Shown piece by piece: positions 11,581-22,520 of a stretch of 64,000 nucleotides of DNA. Each line of letters begins with the position of its first letter. Within the stretch, counting starts at the first letter, position 1. This DNA comes from Favolaschia claudopus (Eukaryota > Basidiomycota > Agaricomycetes > Agaricales > Mycenaceae). The notes below the pieces were generated by a model, which saw only the letters and a program-made list of their open reading frames with translations, searched no databases and had not been told where the DNA came from. A program made the translations under genes and the position numbers. The DNA is taken from NCBI GenBank assembly GCA_037176885.1, contig JAWWNJ010000040.1, positions 1,364,001-1,428,000 on the forward strand, given 5' to 3'.

Positions 11581-12828
11581 TTTTGAGTTTGCGTAGGAGC
11601 CTGTTGACAAACACTAGTACTGTCCAAACATCGCCCTACTCGGATTGCTTGGAAACGTCTGGGTATCCGAGACTAATACGAATGAAGGGAAGACAAACTG
11701 TGTTGGCTGGTTTGTCTGGCAGGGATCCGGGGTCCTCAATTGTAATATAGACTACATATGTTGGTCCCGTTCCGATGCTCCGCTTTTGTACTCGCAGCTA
11801 CTAAAAGTACTCGAAATTGCCGTTTTTTCCCTCCATGCTCGTGCAACTTAGCTACTGCCGGCAGCCAACACACATTAACAGATAAATATAAGATAATAAT
11901 ATTTGTTTACTTTATGTAGTCCATTCTTGTTTCCTGTTTGCCTTTAGTGTTCGTCTATATCATGTTTGTCACGAATCTCATAAGTAGAGTACTTGGGTAT
12001 CGTAAAAATTTCTATTTTATGATTTTGAAGTGCAGAGCTCACTAAGTGATCTTCACTCTTCAATTAATTAATAATTTCCTATCCTATACTTGAAAAGAGG
12101 GCCAGGCCATCAGTCGCGTGACTTTTGACAGAGTCTTTGTCGAGATGTTGAGATCGTACGAGACGTCGCGAGCGCAGCGGGGTTTGGGGCGGCCAGCCCC
12201 AACAAGCTGTGTGACCGAACGGAGGGAGGCCGGCGAGCGCAGCGAGTCGGCCCTGCCGGAGGCAGGGAGCCAAAGCTTGTCTATGATATCCTAAACTTGA
12301 AAAACCCCTTCGCCTCCCCCACTCTGACATTACGGCATGGTTTCCCACCACCTGTCAGGCTTACGTTTGTCAGTCTGACCGCGTCTTAGACGCGTTTTTC
12401 AAGTTCAAATGGTGGGACTGAAGGCGCTTTGAAAAGCATATTACTATCGCGGAGCAACAATTTGGTCCACACCTTCACACTGAAAGGCATTTCTGTCCAA
12501 AAAAGGAAATTTTCGTACTTTCATCGAATGTTTTGACGTTTGAGGAGACTGAGTTATTCCAAATGGAGCCCTGGGGTATTCCTTGAGGTCAAGATGATAG
12601 CCTGGGATGATTATAATGAATGCTCTTCTTGTTTCTCAAGAAGAGCTCGATAAACTGACTAGTGTGTGTGGTAGTTTTGATGATGTGCTGCTTTGTAGAA
12701 TTATTGAGAACAAGAAAAGGTGCCAAACACATCCTATTCAGGTGAGGAAACAAGGGACTCGCCGGGGAAAAAGTACGGTGTACCAAAAAGAAAAATTAAA
12801 CACGTTGAGGGGGTGAAAAAATGAAAGT
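11581..12828. other. Non-coding, with a GC-rich repeat at about 12100-12290
   Basis: The segment 12100-12290 is rich in GAGCGCAGCGAG, GGGGTTTGGGGC and GGCAGGG blocks and begins near GTGACTTTTGAC. An inverted relative lies at 41660-41885. The rest is AT-rich with no gene seen. Confidence 0.5.
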
Positions 12829-12923
12829 GTGCCATCGGGTTCGAACCCATGACCTCTGCACACCACCCACATCGAGGGGTGCATACTACATACAGACCCA
12901 TTGACGAGAGTAACTAAGGTACA
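12829..12923 (-). other. tRNA-like sequence (pseudogene or SINE head)
   Basis: On the minus strand there is an excellent B-box/T-arm, GGTTCGAACCC, preceded by AGAGGTC, the usual variable-loop spacing, and by a possible anticodon stem pairing GCACC with GGTGTGC. It is followed by a T-run terminator. The 3' acceptor GGCACAC can pair with GTGTACC, but those bases lie inside the end of the adjoining MITE and the D-arm is poor. It may be a tRNA pseudogene cut by that MITE. A similar degenerate T-arm occurs at about 63119-63200. Confidence 0.3.
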
Positions 12924-13356
12924 CCCCATCCACCCTCGACGAACATCACATGATATTTCCTTTTTCGGCGGGTTTCAGTAAAACCTATCCGTTCCATACC
13001 TTGTAGCTCGAATTTAAGAAATCCCCTCGACCAGATCCTTCATTTTGATGTTAAGAACATTTGACTCCCTGGAATCATAAAGATTCCATGAGTTTCTGAG
13101 GCAGAGTTATCGATTCAAGCTCAGCTGTCTGAAACTTGCTCTCACGGCTGATGGGACATCACAAAACTTGTTTCAAAAACTCCTTGTCACACAGAACGTG
13201 TAGAGCTCTAAATTTTTGTCTACATACACTTGAATACATTTAGAACAATCTGGTCGAGGGGATTTAGCCTGTTCTTCCTGGTTGTCGCAATATAAGAGGG
13301 TTCGCTGCAAATAGAAAGACCACGTGATGTTCGTCGAGGGTGGATGGGGTGTACCT
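12917..13356. mobile_element. Tc1/mariner-type MITE (440 bp)
   Basis: Inverted ends of about 36 bp (AGGTACACCCCATCCACCCT..) with one mismatch are flanked by TA on both sides. There is no coding capacity. Confidence 0.88.
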
Positions 13357-14325
13357 TACATCAAAGCATGCCAATAGGAAATATTCACCGCTCGGTTTCC
13401 CGCCCATTACTATATTTGGGTGCAAAAAACTAGACACTTAAATATCCTACCTGCACCTTTGCTGCTTTGGCATCGTCTGCAACTGAGAAATCAATACTGA
13501 TTCAACAATTCATGTCGTACCTTTCCCCTGTACCTTCTCCAACAAGGCCTTAGAAGACAGCTGGCTCCAAGGCCGACCATTGGATGGACATAGCCCATGC
13601 TTTCAGCATTTGAGTCGGCCCCGCCTGGGTGGATTCACAGTGGTTGGTGGCATAAATGATTTGAGACTTGAGGGGTATTGCTAAGGAATAGGACGCGTTT
13701 TTTTTCGTGTTTTAGCGTGGCAGAACGTGTCAAGCACAGGTAGATAACCACCAGTAGAAGATCGAGCTCTAATACAACGTGTGTGACGCGCGCGAAGGAC
13801 AAGGCGGCGAGTAAGTAAGCACATAATGTGACGTGACAGTCACATCAGTGCACATAACTTTTGGCGGGCAACTTCAAATCTTACTACACTTCCGCAATAT
13901 AAGAGAGTTCCCCGTATTTTTGAGACAAAGATGATCTATGCTATTCCAACTGACTTCGCAAATATTTCTACGGTTTAAAGTTGTGCAGAAATGCAAAATC
14001 TACTGCCTCGATCGATTACTATGTGCTCGGTAACTCGGCCATTTCGGCCGTTAACCCAAAATCACGCCGTGACAATGGCAGTCATCAACACTCAATGTGG
14101 GCAGCGTCAAGACCATCCCGCCCTTCATCCCGCCACTCCCGCACTTTGCTCTATCTCGCTCCGTGAATTGGGGAAAAGGAGTTTTCTTGGACAAGAATTC
14201 AAAACAAATACATATATTCTTATCTATTCACGCGCGCCGGCAAAGAAGTAAAAAATGAGGCTAAAACAAGGTCCTCGAGGGCGGGGAGCAGACAGCGCCG
14301 ACGATGACTTGATGTTGCCAGCAAC
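13357..14325. other. Non-coding stretch
   Basis: I see no domain-bearing frame. Short plus-strand frames at 13981-14251 are unsupported. The end of the following CACTA-type element is at 14326. Confidence 0.4.
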
Positions 14326-14492
14326 CACTGTGAAGAATCGATCACGCGAATTTCAGGGTGCCACATAGCGAATTTCGGGTTTCACGTACAATGAGCGTGA
14401 AATAAGTTGTTTCACCCGACCTAGTGAAAGGAGACTTTCACTCAAATTTCCAGCGAAATTATTTTGAGCACTAGATTAATACAAGACTACTT

Positions 14493-15561
14493 TTACAAAT
14501 CATCCAATGCATCCCCCACGGAATTTTCAACCAAGGAAAACTTTGCAGCGATGTCTGGCCGTACTAAACATGCCCATCGCTTCCCGCTATGATCGGGAAC
14601 ACGCCCCGCAAGACAGTCAATCGAGCTGACTTCAATTACCTCAGTCGGCGGCCCCAAATCCGCTGAGCGGCCGTTGAAGTACACGGTTCCGGCAGGATTT
14701 TTCGAGACGAGTTTAACTTGAGCAACGGCAGCGAGAAGAAGAGTCGACGGGGACGCTGTGTCGTCGTCGCCGTCGCGGCGGGAGGGGAAGTCGGGTGGAA
14801 GGGAAAGCGCAACAAACTTTCGCACCTGCCCGAAAAAGGTTTGTTGCTCGAGCACGACGGGAAGGTTGGCAAAATGCTGGTTTTTGTCGACTTGTAGATG
14901 GTACTATCCAACATGTGTCAACGCAAACAACCGCAAGAGATCACACGAATTCATACCTTGACAAATGTAGCGTCGCGTATGGCATCGGGAGATGTGTGAT
15001 AAGAAGAAACAAGATCCCGCGCGTGAACGAGGTCGCCGGCGTTGAGCTGCTTAAATTTACCCCATACCTCGAACTCCTGGGGGAATAGTCTGAGAGCATC
15101 TTGACGCCGTATGTTGTAATTTGTGGCCAGAAAATTGGCTATTTTGGTCCGCAGCGCGTTATCTAGCGCGGTGAGACGTTTCGGATAGACCATCCGGAGG
15201 TCAGGATCTGTTGTTGAATTTTGAGTAAGTTTGAATGTAGTGAGGACAGAGAACTCACAATCCGGAAATGCTGTTCCCGTCTCTTCGGCAGCCCTTCCAG
15301 CGCTGAGGTCAAGCTCTTTGGTCAGTTTGTACAAGAGTTTAATTTGAGACAATTGGGTGATATCGCGGAGGCGGTGAGCCATGCTAGCAAATGGGTGCTT
15401 CCGGCTTTTCACAGCTGGGACGAGCGAGCCGCAGAAGCGCTCCATTACAAAGGCCCAATAGCACCACAAAGGGCGCAAATTCTGTGCGATGTGAAGCAAA
15501 GCATGCACGGGGAGCGTACACGCGCTCAGCCGTGTCTCGTTATACTGATAATAAAAGCTGT
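14493..15561 (-). pseudogene. Tnp2-like (CACTA) transposase, C-terminal part only
   Basis: Two exons can be read: 15561-14957 and 14903-14493, with a GTATGA donor and ..GATAG acceptor. The first starts after a CACAG acceptor and reads YNETRLSACTLPVHALLHIA, then RPLWCYWAFVMERFCGSLVP, the DUF4218-like segment that follows the catalytic core in basidiomycete Tnp2 enzymes. The second reads TFFGQVRKFVALSLPPDF to a normal stop at 14493. The N-terminal and catalytic DDE regions are absent upstream. The remaining frame is intact apart from truncation, and it sits inside the matching CACTA termini at 14326 and 16128. Confidence 0.8.
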
Positions 15562-15613
15562 GAGTTGAGTTTCTCTTGACGCATTTGACGCATTCTAAAC
15601 TGAACCCTTGCAG

Positions 15614-15791
15614 CACCATCCACCTCACCTTCGCCAGAGCCATCAGGGTCTGGTTCTGGTTCCCCTCAACAAACGGAAGAAGGTGAGCTACATTTACCTT
15701 GTGCATTGCCTATGGCTGTACTGACTTGATGTGGTACAGGTCACGTCAATGACCGTCTTCCCTCGCTTACTCCATCACCCGAATCTGAATA
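15614..15791 (+). pseudogene. Possible spliced gene end (plus strand), unassigned
   Basis: Sequence after a TTGCAG acceptor at 15613 reads a Ser/Pro/Gly-rich frame (STSPSPEPSGSGSGS). A possible intron follows at about 15685-15738 (GTGAGC..TACAG), then a short Ser/Pro tail ending at a TAA at 15789-15791. No upstream exon on this strand is credible because the antisense Tnp2 exon lies there. It may be a captured gene end or chance. Confidence 0.25.
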
Positions 15792-16128
15792 ATAAGTCGA
15801 ATGTGTAGCACCTTGTGTAGTACTTCCCCTCAATTTTGATATGAAATTCACTTGAAATTGGTGTGAAACTGGAATATAATAGTGCGAGCTTCAACGTTAT
15901 ATTCCGTGAGACTAACAACAATTGATTCTAAATTTCCACCATGAAAGTCGCGAAATTCGCCTCAATTATGGCCGCGAAAAGCACCATATACCCCGTGAAC
16001 GGTGCTCGCGGGTATTGGGCGTGAATTTCACATTTTGCCCGTGAAATTCCGGTGGTTATGGAGCGAAAATTGGCCACAAACAGGGCGAAACAGCCTCGTG
16101 AAATTCGCGCGGTCTGGGGCTCACAGTG

Positions 16129-16720
16129 AACGGTGTTGCGTTATGGTGACTGATGTGACCTCCCTACCTACCATACCGTACGGTAATTTAGACCGCGGGC
16201 CCGATCAGGCCCTTAGCCTGTGAAAAGGACCAATCAATTTATAGTCCGCCGTATCTTGTCCGTATCTGCTACAGTTTGGGTATAGAATCGTAGATACGAT
16301 TCTCAACTATCTCATGAGAATTAGTTTCAGCCATAACACGGTAAAAGGAGACGAGAAGTGGACAAAAGAAAAGTGATCATTGCCGAATTAGGCAGCTGAT
16401 GCACATTAAATAGTGTCTTGCTCGTACCACAGACACACAGGTGGGCTCAAACTTTTTGAGACTGCACATAGGCTCCATATCATTAGGCTGAGCAAAAAGA
16501 ATCCAATTACAAGCTGTTGTGGATAGCCAGAAAACAAAAATTATCAAGGAACCCTCCCTATCCATGTCGCAAATTTATTTATTTAATTGTTATCGTGCCC
16601 GACCACCCGACCATGCCCGATAATACCCCGACAGGGCCCGACCGGGATGCTATCGGGGTGCGGTCAGGTAACATAAGCCCACCCGCCACAAAGTGGTCGA
16701 AAAAGCAACGGTTAAGATTT
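16129..16720. other. Intergenic, with a CCCGA-motif cluster at 16593-16668
   Basis: Between 16593 and 16668 CCCGA occurs five times and ATCGGG once, a density seen elsewhere only at 22895-22965 on the other side of the Plavaka cassette. Such clusters suit subterminal transposase-binding repeats. Clear termini were not found. Confidence 0.4.
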
Positions 16721-19700
16721 TTAATTGCATACATGGCCTATAGCATTGAGTACGCGTAAAAACATATCACCGTCGACTACATCGAGATAATGAAAATTGC
16801 GACGCGAATTTGATGGTCCCTGAGCATGAGCCAACAATGCACCTCGGATGACAAAGTCCATGAGGAGGAAAGTCAAGTCTACCTCCTCCTCGAACACAAC
16901 ACAGCCGTCCCACGAAGTTTTCGGCCGCCACTTGCTAGGCTTCATATTTTGCACAACAGCAAGATCCACAACACGACCTGAGGGCAGCTGGCAGCGAATG
17001 AGGGATCGTATTCGAGCACATGCGATGCCCGGTTGATCAGAGTTGAAAAGGACACAATCGTACCGAGGCCCAGAATTGTATACCAGTTACTGTTGCAGCG
17101 CAAAATATCCTCAGCATTGGTCCAGTCATCCTTTGACTGATACGCAATGTAGACACATTGAAATACCTCGATCTGTATGTGCGATAAGTTTGCGCAAGGA
17201 AAAAGAGAAAGAAACACTTGCCATGATCGTGTCTTCGTAAGTCAGATATTCGTCGGGAAATTGCGAGTGCAGAAATTCTCGAAGACGAGGATCAAGAGCA
17301 CGGTATATAGAATTATTTCCCCCATGTAAATCCTCGTAACTGCGGCTGTCACCATACTGCAGCGGCGAGCCAAAAATCCACTGGTTCTCCCCATTTGCGG
17401 GCGGGATCCGTGATTTCGGGACACGCCGTGCGGAGCCTTGTTTGAACTGAGCAACATCGGCTTCTTGATTTGTGGCATCGGTGTCGCTGCTGGCGTCTGA
17501 CAACTCAGCCGTTTGCGAAGCGCGCCTGAAAAAATCGTCAATCAACAGGCGCGTCCGAGCGACAACCTCTTGATCCTCGTCGCGAATAGAAATCTGCTTA
17601 TTCTAAGTGTTTTCATTGGAGTAAGATTCAACATTAGCTCACCTGGGCTTCCGTGTTGCGCTTATTTGGAGTGTTGTTTGACTTCTTGGTGTATTCCCTC
17701 CCCCGTTCGAGTGGTACCGTTGCGCAGCACACCCTTCAAACGAACATCATCGAGGGCGTGTATAAGATAGTGTTGTTTCGGAAACTTGAAGTTCTTGTCG
17801 TAGTCCTCGGAAACGCGCTTCAGATAGAACTAGTCAGCAACTCGAGCTTAATGTAAAATGGTGGCCGTACCTTGCACCATTTTTCGTAGTCTTCTATGCA
17901 TTGTTGAACGACAAGCTGTCGACTCGTCGTCATCACGCGTAAGCCAAGCAACATTCGACACTTCAACAGAGCTCGGATGCACGGTATCAGCGTCGATTTT
18001 GGGGGGAGAATCTCGCAGAGAATATAAACAATACACTAAGAGGAAAGGGTTTCTCAGCATCTCCTTGAATTTCGTAGACAAACAATTGCCCAAACAAAAC
18101 TCTGACCTTGAGAATATCGAGATGAGTTTGGCCGTCAGTGAAATCTTTCGTAGCCAAGTCGTTGATATGTTTGAGATTTCGCCAGCGAGAGAATTTTGCC
18201 ATTCTATGACGGAAGTTAATTGAGTATCTACGCGGATCGGGAACATACCGTTTGGTGACTTCGGCAAGCAGACCGAGTTTCTCGAGGAGATCCAACGTTA
18301 GCGACCAGAGGTGGTGTCCCCACTTGCCTGCCTCGAGAAAATGGAGGAGATCATAAATGAACGAAAGATACGGGTCAGAGAAACGGATGTTCCACATGAA
18401 ATGCTGAATAAATCAGTATCTAGACAAGCTTTCCAAATAAACTCATACCGGTACGTCGTGCAGACCGTGCTCCATCAAGAGCTTATCTCGTTGAGCTGCT
18501 GTGGGAGCACACCTGGCTCTTTCAACCACATTCCGCATCGCTTCAGAGCTGCGCAACGGAAAGAACTGATGAAGGCAGTCGAGCATCTCGTGAGAAACGC
18601 GACAGCGGGGGCAAGGGTGTTTCGCTCGGTTAGCTCGGCAACAGGTGAAGCTCCACGCCTCCTCAAAATCCAAGGACTCAATTAAGAACCCCGGATAAAG
18701 GTTGCGAACCACATCATCACCGCAACGGACAGGTTCCCCAAACCATGACTTTTTCCAGATCGTTTCGAAGAGCTTTTCCATGACTTGCTGGTAGATTTCA
18801 CGCTTGAATTGATTGAATTCGTAGTTTTGACGCTTCGTACGATTTTTGGAATGACCAGGGTCTTCAACCTAAGAAAATCGAATTCCAAACGAATTCTGCT
18901 TCCGCTGAGAGTGAAGAAACACACACCATAGTCATGAATCCAATTATGACTCCGCCTCCATTGCCCGATGCGTTTCTGATCTCGGACGGCAGCCAGAGAG
19001 CACGGAGCACGATAGGAAACATCTTGACGTGGCTCGTTACAAGACCCTTGTCCAGCCAGATGTGAAGTGGTAGCCAGCAGTGCATGAGTGGATTTGCGGC
19101 AGGAAGTTCGCTCTGGGACTGAGGCATGAGAATTGGAATCGAAAGAAGATGTTAACATACGTCAACCTCGTGCCAACGATCCGCAGTGAATGGCTCATGA
19201 ACATATCTTTCCATCTCTCCATTCTCGCAGTAATATAAACGCCGTGACTGCCATTGACTGACACGAGCCAGTCCTGGGTCAGTCACCAGTGATAGAATCC
19301 ATTCCCAGGGATCCCGATAATAAAATGTATATTTTTTCGACTCGCCCCAGAGATCTGCCTCGACGGTTGCGTTCAAAAACTGGGTGAAAAGATTACAAAT
19401 TTTGAAACACAAAAGAAAAATCACACTCACTTTGACGCCAAGGGTCCGTGCTTTTGCCAGGTACAGTTTATAATCTCTATAATCCTTCATCGTAATTCTA
19501 CTACCACCAGGATTGGACCACGGTCCCGACAATCCCTTCAACTGCATGTCAATGATGTCTTTCGAAAGAACACCCTTCACGGCGCTTTCCGTGTAGCCAA
19601 AATCAGCCAATGAGTTCCAAGGAGCCCAAGGACGACCAGCATCAAGGGTGTTTTCGAGGCGACGAGCTTCAACTTCGGCGATGTCACTCGCCTCTTTCGG

Positions 19701-20187
19701 ATGAGATAAGGAAATGATTTCGCTGAACAACAGTTTTCTGTTTTTTGGATGGGGTACACTGAGAAGATAAACATTGGGAAGTGCTGGTCCAATTTCCCCC
19801 GAAGCAAGCGAAATTAACTGCAAGGCTTAAACAGAGGATTGAGAATTACCTGTTTCATCTGATTCTGATTCTGAATTAGTTGCAGCGGATGGAATGCCGC
19901 CCAAATCAGAGTCAAAGGTAGGCAAAGATGTTGCCTCGACATCCATAGGTACTACATCGCCGTCGAGCTATTTGTATTCAGCCCGGGAGGGATTTCGAAA
20001 GCGAAAATTCACGCACAGAATTCAAAGAGCGACGCGTCTGGCGCGATCTGGCCCGTGATTTTTGCCGCTCAATGTTGCTCTTGCAAAATCGTTCGTGAGG
20101 CTTTAAGCCTTGAGCCGCAATCGTAGCACCACAGTGTCGACAAGACGGGAGCGCGTTCGGCGGGTGTTTTGCAGTCTTTCGCGCCAT
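16721..20187 (-). CDS. Plavaka transposase (CACTA-related), near full length, one frameshift
   Basis: The start ATG at 20187 gives MARKTAKH and then a C2H2-like finger, CRHCGATIAAQGLKPHERFC. About a dozen introns of 42-75 nt follow with good GT..AG borders (for example 20016-19968, 19849-19784, 19430-19380, 19160-19119, 18926-18869); one looks GC..AG near 17220. The landmarks in order are those of basidiomycete Plavaka proteins: PWAPWNSLADFGYTE, YYRDPWEWI, LPSEIRNASGNGGGVIIGF, CGDDVVRNLYPGFLI, CPRCRVSHEML, NIRFSDPYLSFIYD, KWGHHLW, FPKQHYLIHALDDVRLKGV, then the C-terminal YHLDVVDGDMFLRV-like end (here HYLDVVDGDMFLRV), stop at 16721. Near 17078 the frame shifts by one base between RCNSNW and YNSGPRYDC, both conserved, so this copy is probably just inactivated unless the base is a sequencing error. 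The family is thought to catalyse cut-and-paste transposition of CACTA-like elements in the nucleus. Confidence 0.85.
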
Positions 20188-20346
20188 GAGAGAGGGAACG
20201 CGGTCACGGAAGAAGAGTGTTGACGCGTGGAGTGGCGACGTCATCCAGGCAAAACGTCACCGGTGGAGCTGTCGCGTGCCTTATTATTTTGCGTCCGACT
20301 TGACTTGTCTTCGACTTCTATCCAGTGAACGACTTCGACTTCTATA
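20188..20346. promoter_or_regulatory. Bidirectional intergenic region of the Plavaka cassette
   Basis: Only 159 bp separate the start codons of the Plavaka transposase (-) and the AT-hook gene (+). The stretch holds a CRE-like GACGTCAT, an AACGTCACC, and a direct repeat TTCGACTTCTAT at about 20310 and 20333. A shared promoter is an inference from spacing. Confidence 0.45.
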
Positions 20347-21818
20347 ATGTCGCGAGAAAACGAACCCCCTACTCCGGTCGACGACATGAGTCGCGATCAG
20401 CTGCTTGCCGTGCGTGCATTGCACATTTTCAGACAATCCTTGACTAATGACTTGCCTTGCAGCTCGTACGCGAAACCCAGCAAAAAGCAAGCGAGGAGAG
20501 CCAACGGGCCAATCAAGCGGAGAAGAGGGTTAGATTGGCCGACACCACCAATAGACCCCGTGGTCGGCCCAGAAAGCGTGCACGTCGCATTGTCGACTCC
20601 GACGACGAAGACGATGCGAATGAAAACAGTGATGGGGAGGGAGAAGGAGATCGGGAAGAGGAAGGGGACAATGATGATGAAGAGAAAGTTCGGCTTGCTG
20701 CACACAAGTACGTGATGACTCAAGGGTTGTGGTTTGTGCAATCGCCCAAGAAAGTGTTGGGTGCCGTCGAGAACACGTCCTATAACGAAAAGAATCGTTT
20801 CGACAACATGCGTACAAAGGTGCAGGGTAAATTGCGCGCCGTCCTTGAGGTTCTTCCAGAAGAACTGCATGGAGATGTTGGCAAATCGTGGTTGGTGCAT
20901 ACGGTACGTGCCAAGAAAAAATCTCCGCAAAAACTGACAAGTCGGTTCAGTTCAACAAGGCGATGGGTAGGCAGCGGTCAAATACCTCCAGTCGTCTTCG
21001 CAACGATATTGGAGCTGTCTTCGTCGCCCATCTACACCCTCGCGTTGGCGATGCTTTGGACATTCAAGATATGGCGCTCCGTGCTGGGTACGCCGACCTC
21101 ATTGGCGGGAGAAAGGACGACTCCGGCAAAATGACATTTCATCCATTTGATGCACCGGCCCTGCATAGCGACGGCGCGGACCGCCTCAACGTCGAAACAT
21201 TCCTGAAAAACAAGCTTGTCATGCATGTATGTATCATGAAATTGTGGCGCGAGTTGTGAAACTTACATTTGCAGGTCGCTGCCGCCGTCATTTATGGGAA
21301 GAAAAAACCTATCAAGATGGCGACCAACAAGCCATGCGTTTCCGGGCCCCGTTGCATGCAACAGATGCACAATATTTCGAACTCCACACCAGGCTTTGTT
21401 GCCTGCGCAGGTGCTCTTGTGAGTCCGAATACTTTGACAGCCGAGCTTTCACTTACTTCTATGCGAGACGCTTTGGGCCCTGTCGATGGACGTCGAGCTC
21501 AAGAAGAAAGGTCAGCAAACAGGAATTAATTGGTACTCATGCTACGAATTGTACCTGCGTTACCTTCTCGAAGGGCTTCGCAATCGCTCCAAGCCCGTTC
21601 TCTCACTTTTCAGAGAGTGGGACGCGGAGCTGTTCCCGGACAGTGAAATGAGTCTTGGGGATGTCAGAGTCACGAATGGCGCTGCCGGTGGTGACGAGCT
21701 GGATGCTGCGTTGGATGCGATCAGAAATGCCGAGGTCGAGGAGGAGGAGGACATTGACATGGACAATGCGGGGGATGGCGAGACCGGCGACGGCGAGGAG
21801 AGTGGTGATGACCAGTAA
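20347..21818 (+). CDS. Hypothetical AT-hook protein, Plavaka neighbour (five exons)
   Basis: Exons are 20347-20409, 20463-20903, 20951-21226, 21275-21418 and 21468-21818; the four introns are 48-53 nt with GT..AG borders and keep one frame throughout (about 424 codons). The N-terminus is a coiled-coil-like Gln/Glu segment (LVRETQQKASEES) followed by an AT-hook (RPRGRPRKRARR) and an acidic run (SDDEDDANENSDGEGEGD). The body contains GRQRSNTSSRLRN, FHPFDAPALHSDGAD, NSTPGFVACAGAL, WYSCYELYLRYLLEGL and SLFREWDAELFP, a pattern I associate with a multicopy agaricomycete family of unknown function. The C-terminus is again acidic. AT-hook plus acidic tails suggests a DNA- or chromatin-binding nuclear protein. 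Its divergent start next to a Plavaka transposase and a convergent third gene suggests a second component of the same element; this is inference. Confidence 0.7.
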
Positions 21819-21882
21819 ATCACTCGAGCAATGCAATTGGAACAAAAAGAATATATTGTTTTGTATGAAAAGAACCCTGATT

Positions 21883-22520
21883 TTAGCCATTACATCTCCT
21901 CGTCAAAACCTTTCGCTTCGTTGGGGATGGTGAGGCGATGTTCTCCTTGCCCGAGATGTAAAGCTGGGGGGATTTGGTGCCATAGATTGCAGACCGCACA
22001 GATTCTTCAAGCTCCCGACTATTTGCATCCCGTTCCGAAGTGGGGAGACGCAAGGAGCTTTGATGGATGAGGGGCGAGTCGATGCGACCGAGTGGGCTAT
22101 CGTTCCCAACACATGCGTCGTGATGGACGCGGAATCGCTTGGGCGGAGGAGTACTCGGTGGACTGGCGGTTGCACGCCGAGTCACGGATAGTCTGGGCGC
22201 GGCTGCCGACGGGATGTAATGAATGAATTGAATTAATGGAAAGTCCTGTTACGCACCGGGCATACCGCGAATCTCGTCCCGCATGAGCTTCAGCTCGCAT
22301 TCCAGTTGCTTCACCGTGTCCTCCAGCACCAAAATCCGGCCGGGTACGTCTTCATTTGTCGACGAGGAGACATTGGGAATCGAGGCAAGGGCTTCGCGTT
22401 GGCGGCGAGCCTTACGAGATGACTTGGCGCGTTGCGTGGCGGCGATGCGCTCAGGTTCTAGTCCGAGACATGTGAGATGTCTGAGGACGAGCGACGGAGG
22501 GTAGCAGAGGTAGGAGACAT
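21883..22520 (-). CDS. Hypothetical coiled-coil protein, Plavaka-cassette third gene
   Basis: The likely start at 22520 gives MSPTSATLRRSSSDISHVSD. The frame then needs a one-base shift near 22457 to continue as LEPERIAATQRAKSSRKARR, a basic stretch that runs into a leucine-spaced helix (ILVLEDTVKQLECELKLMRDE). An intron at 22256-22204 (GTGCGT..CAG) joins to a Ser/Pro/Arg-rich tail (SPPSTPPPKRFR) ending at 21883. A basic stretch followed by a short heptad helix recalls a bZIP-like layout, but I cannot assign it to that family. It converges on the AT-hook gene with 64 bp between stops. No known homologue is claimed. Confidence 0.5.

Larger units (their letters stand above)
14326..16128. mobile_element. 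CACTA-type DNA transposon, internally deleted (1.8 kb)
   Basis: The left end is CACTGTGA, eleven variable bases, then CGCGAATTTCA. The right end is the exact inverted arrangement, again with eleven variable bases. The flanks carry a 3-bp duplication aac (14323-14325 and 16129-16131), as expected for CACTA elements. Both subterminal zones (14340-14465 and 15850-16125) are packed with GTGAAATTC/GCGAATTTC motifs in both orientations, the kind of array bound by CACTA transposases. The only gene inside is a C-terminal Tnp2 fragment (14493-15561), so the copy is a deletion derivative that would need a transposase in trans. Confidence 0.9.

Noticed and set aside
15221..15579. Plus-strand ORFs of 115 and 62 codons
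   Set aside because: They are antisense shadows of the Tnp2 exon.
17848..18267. 139-codon ORF and overlapping plus-strand ORFs as separate genes
   Set aside because: They are exons plus retained introns, or shadows, of the Plavaka transposase.
20397..20940. Minus-strand ORFs of 177 and 136 codons
   Set aside because: They are antisense to the acidic exon of the AT-hook gene; Leu/Phe/Ser-rich low complexity.
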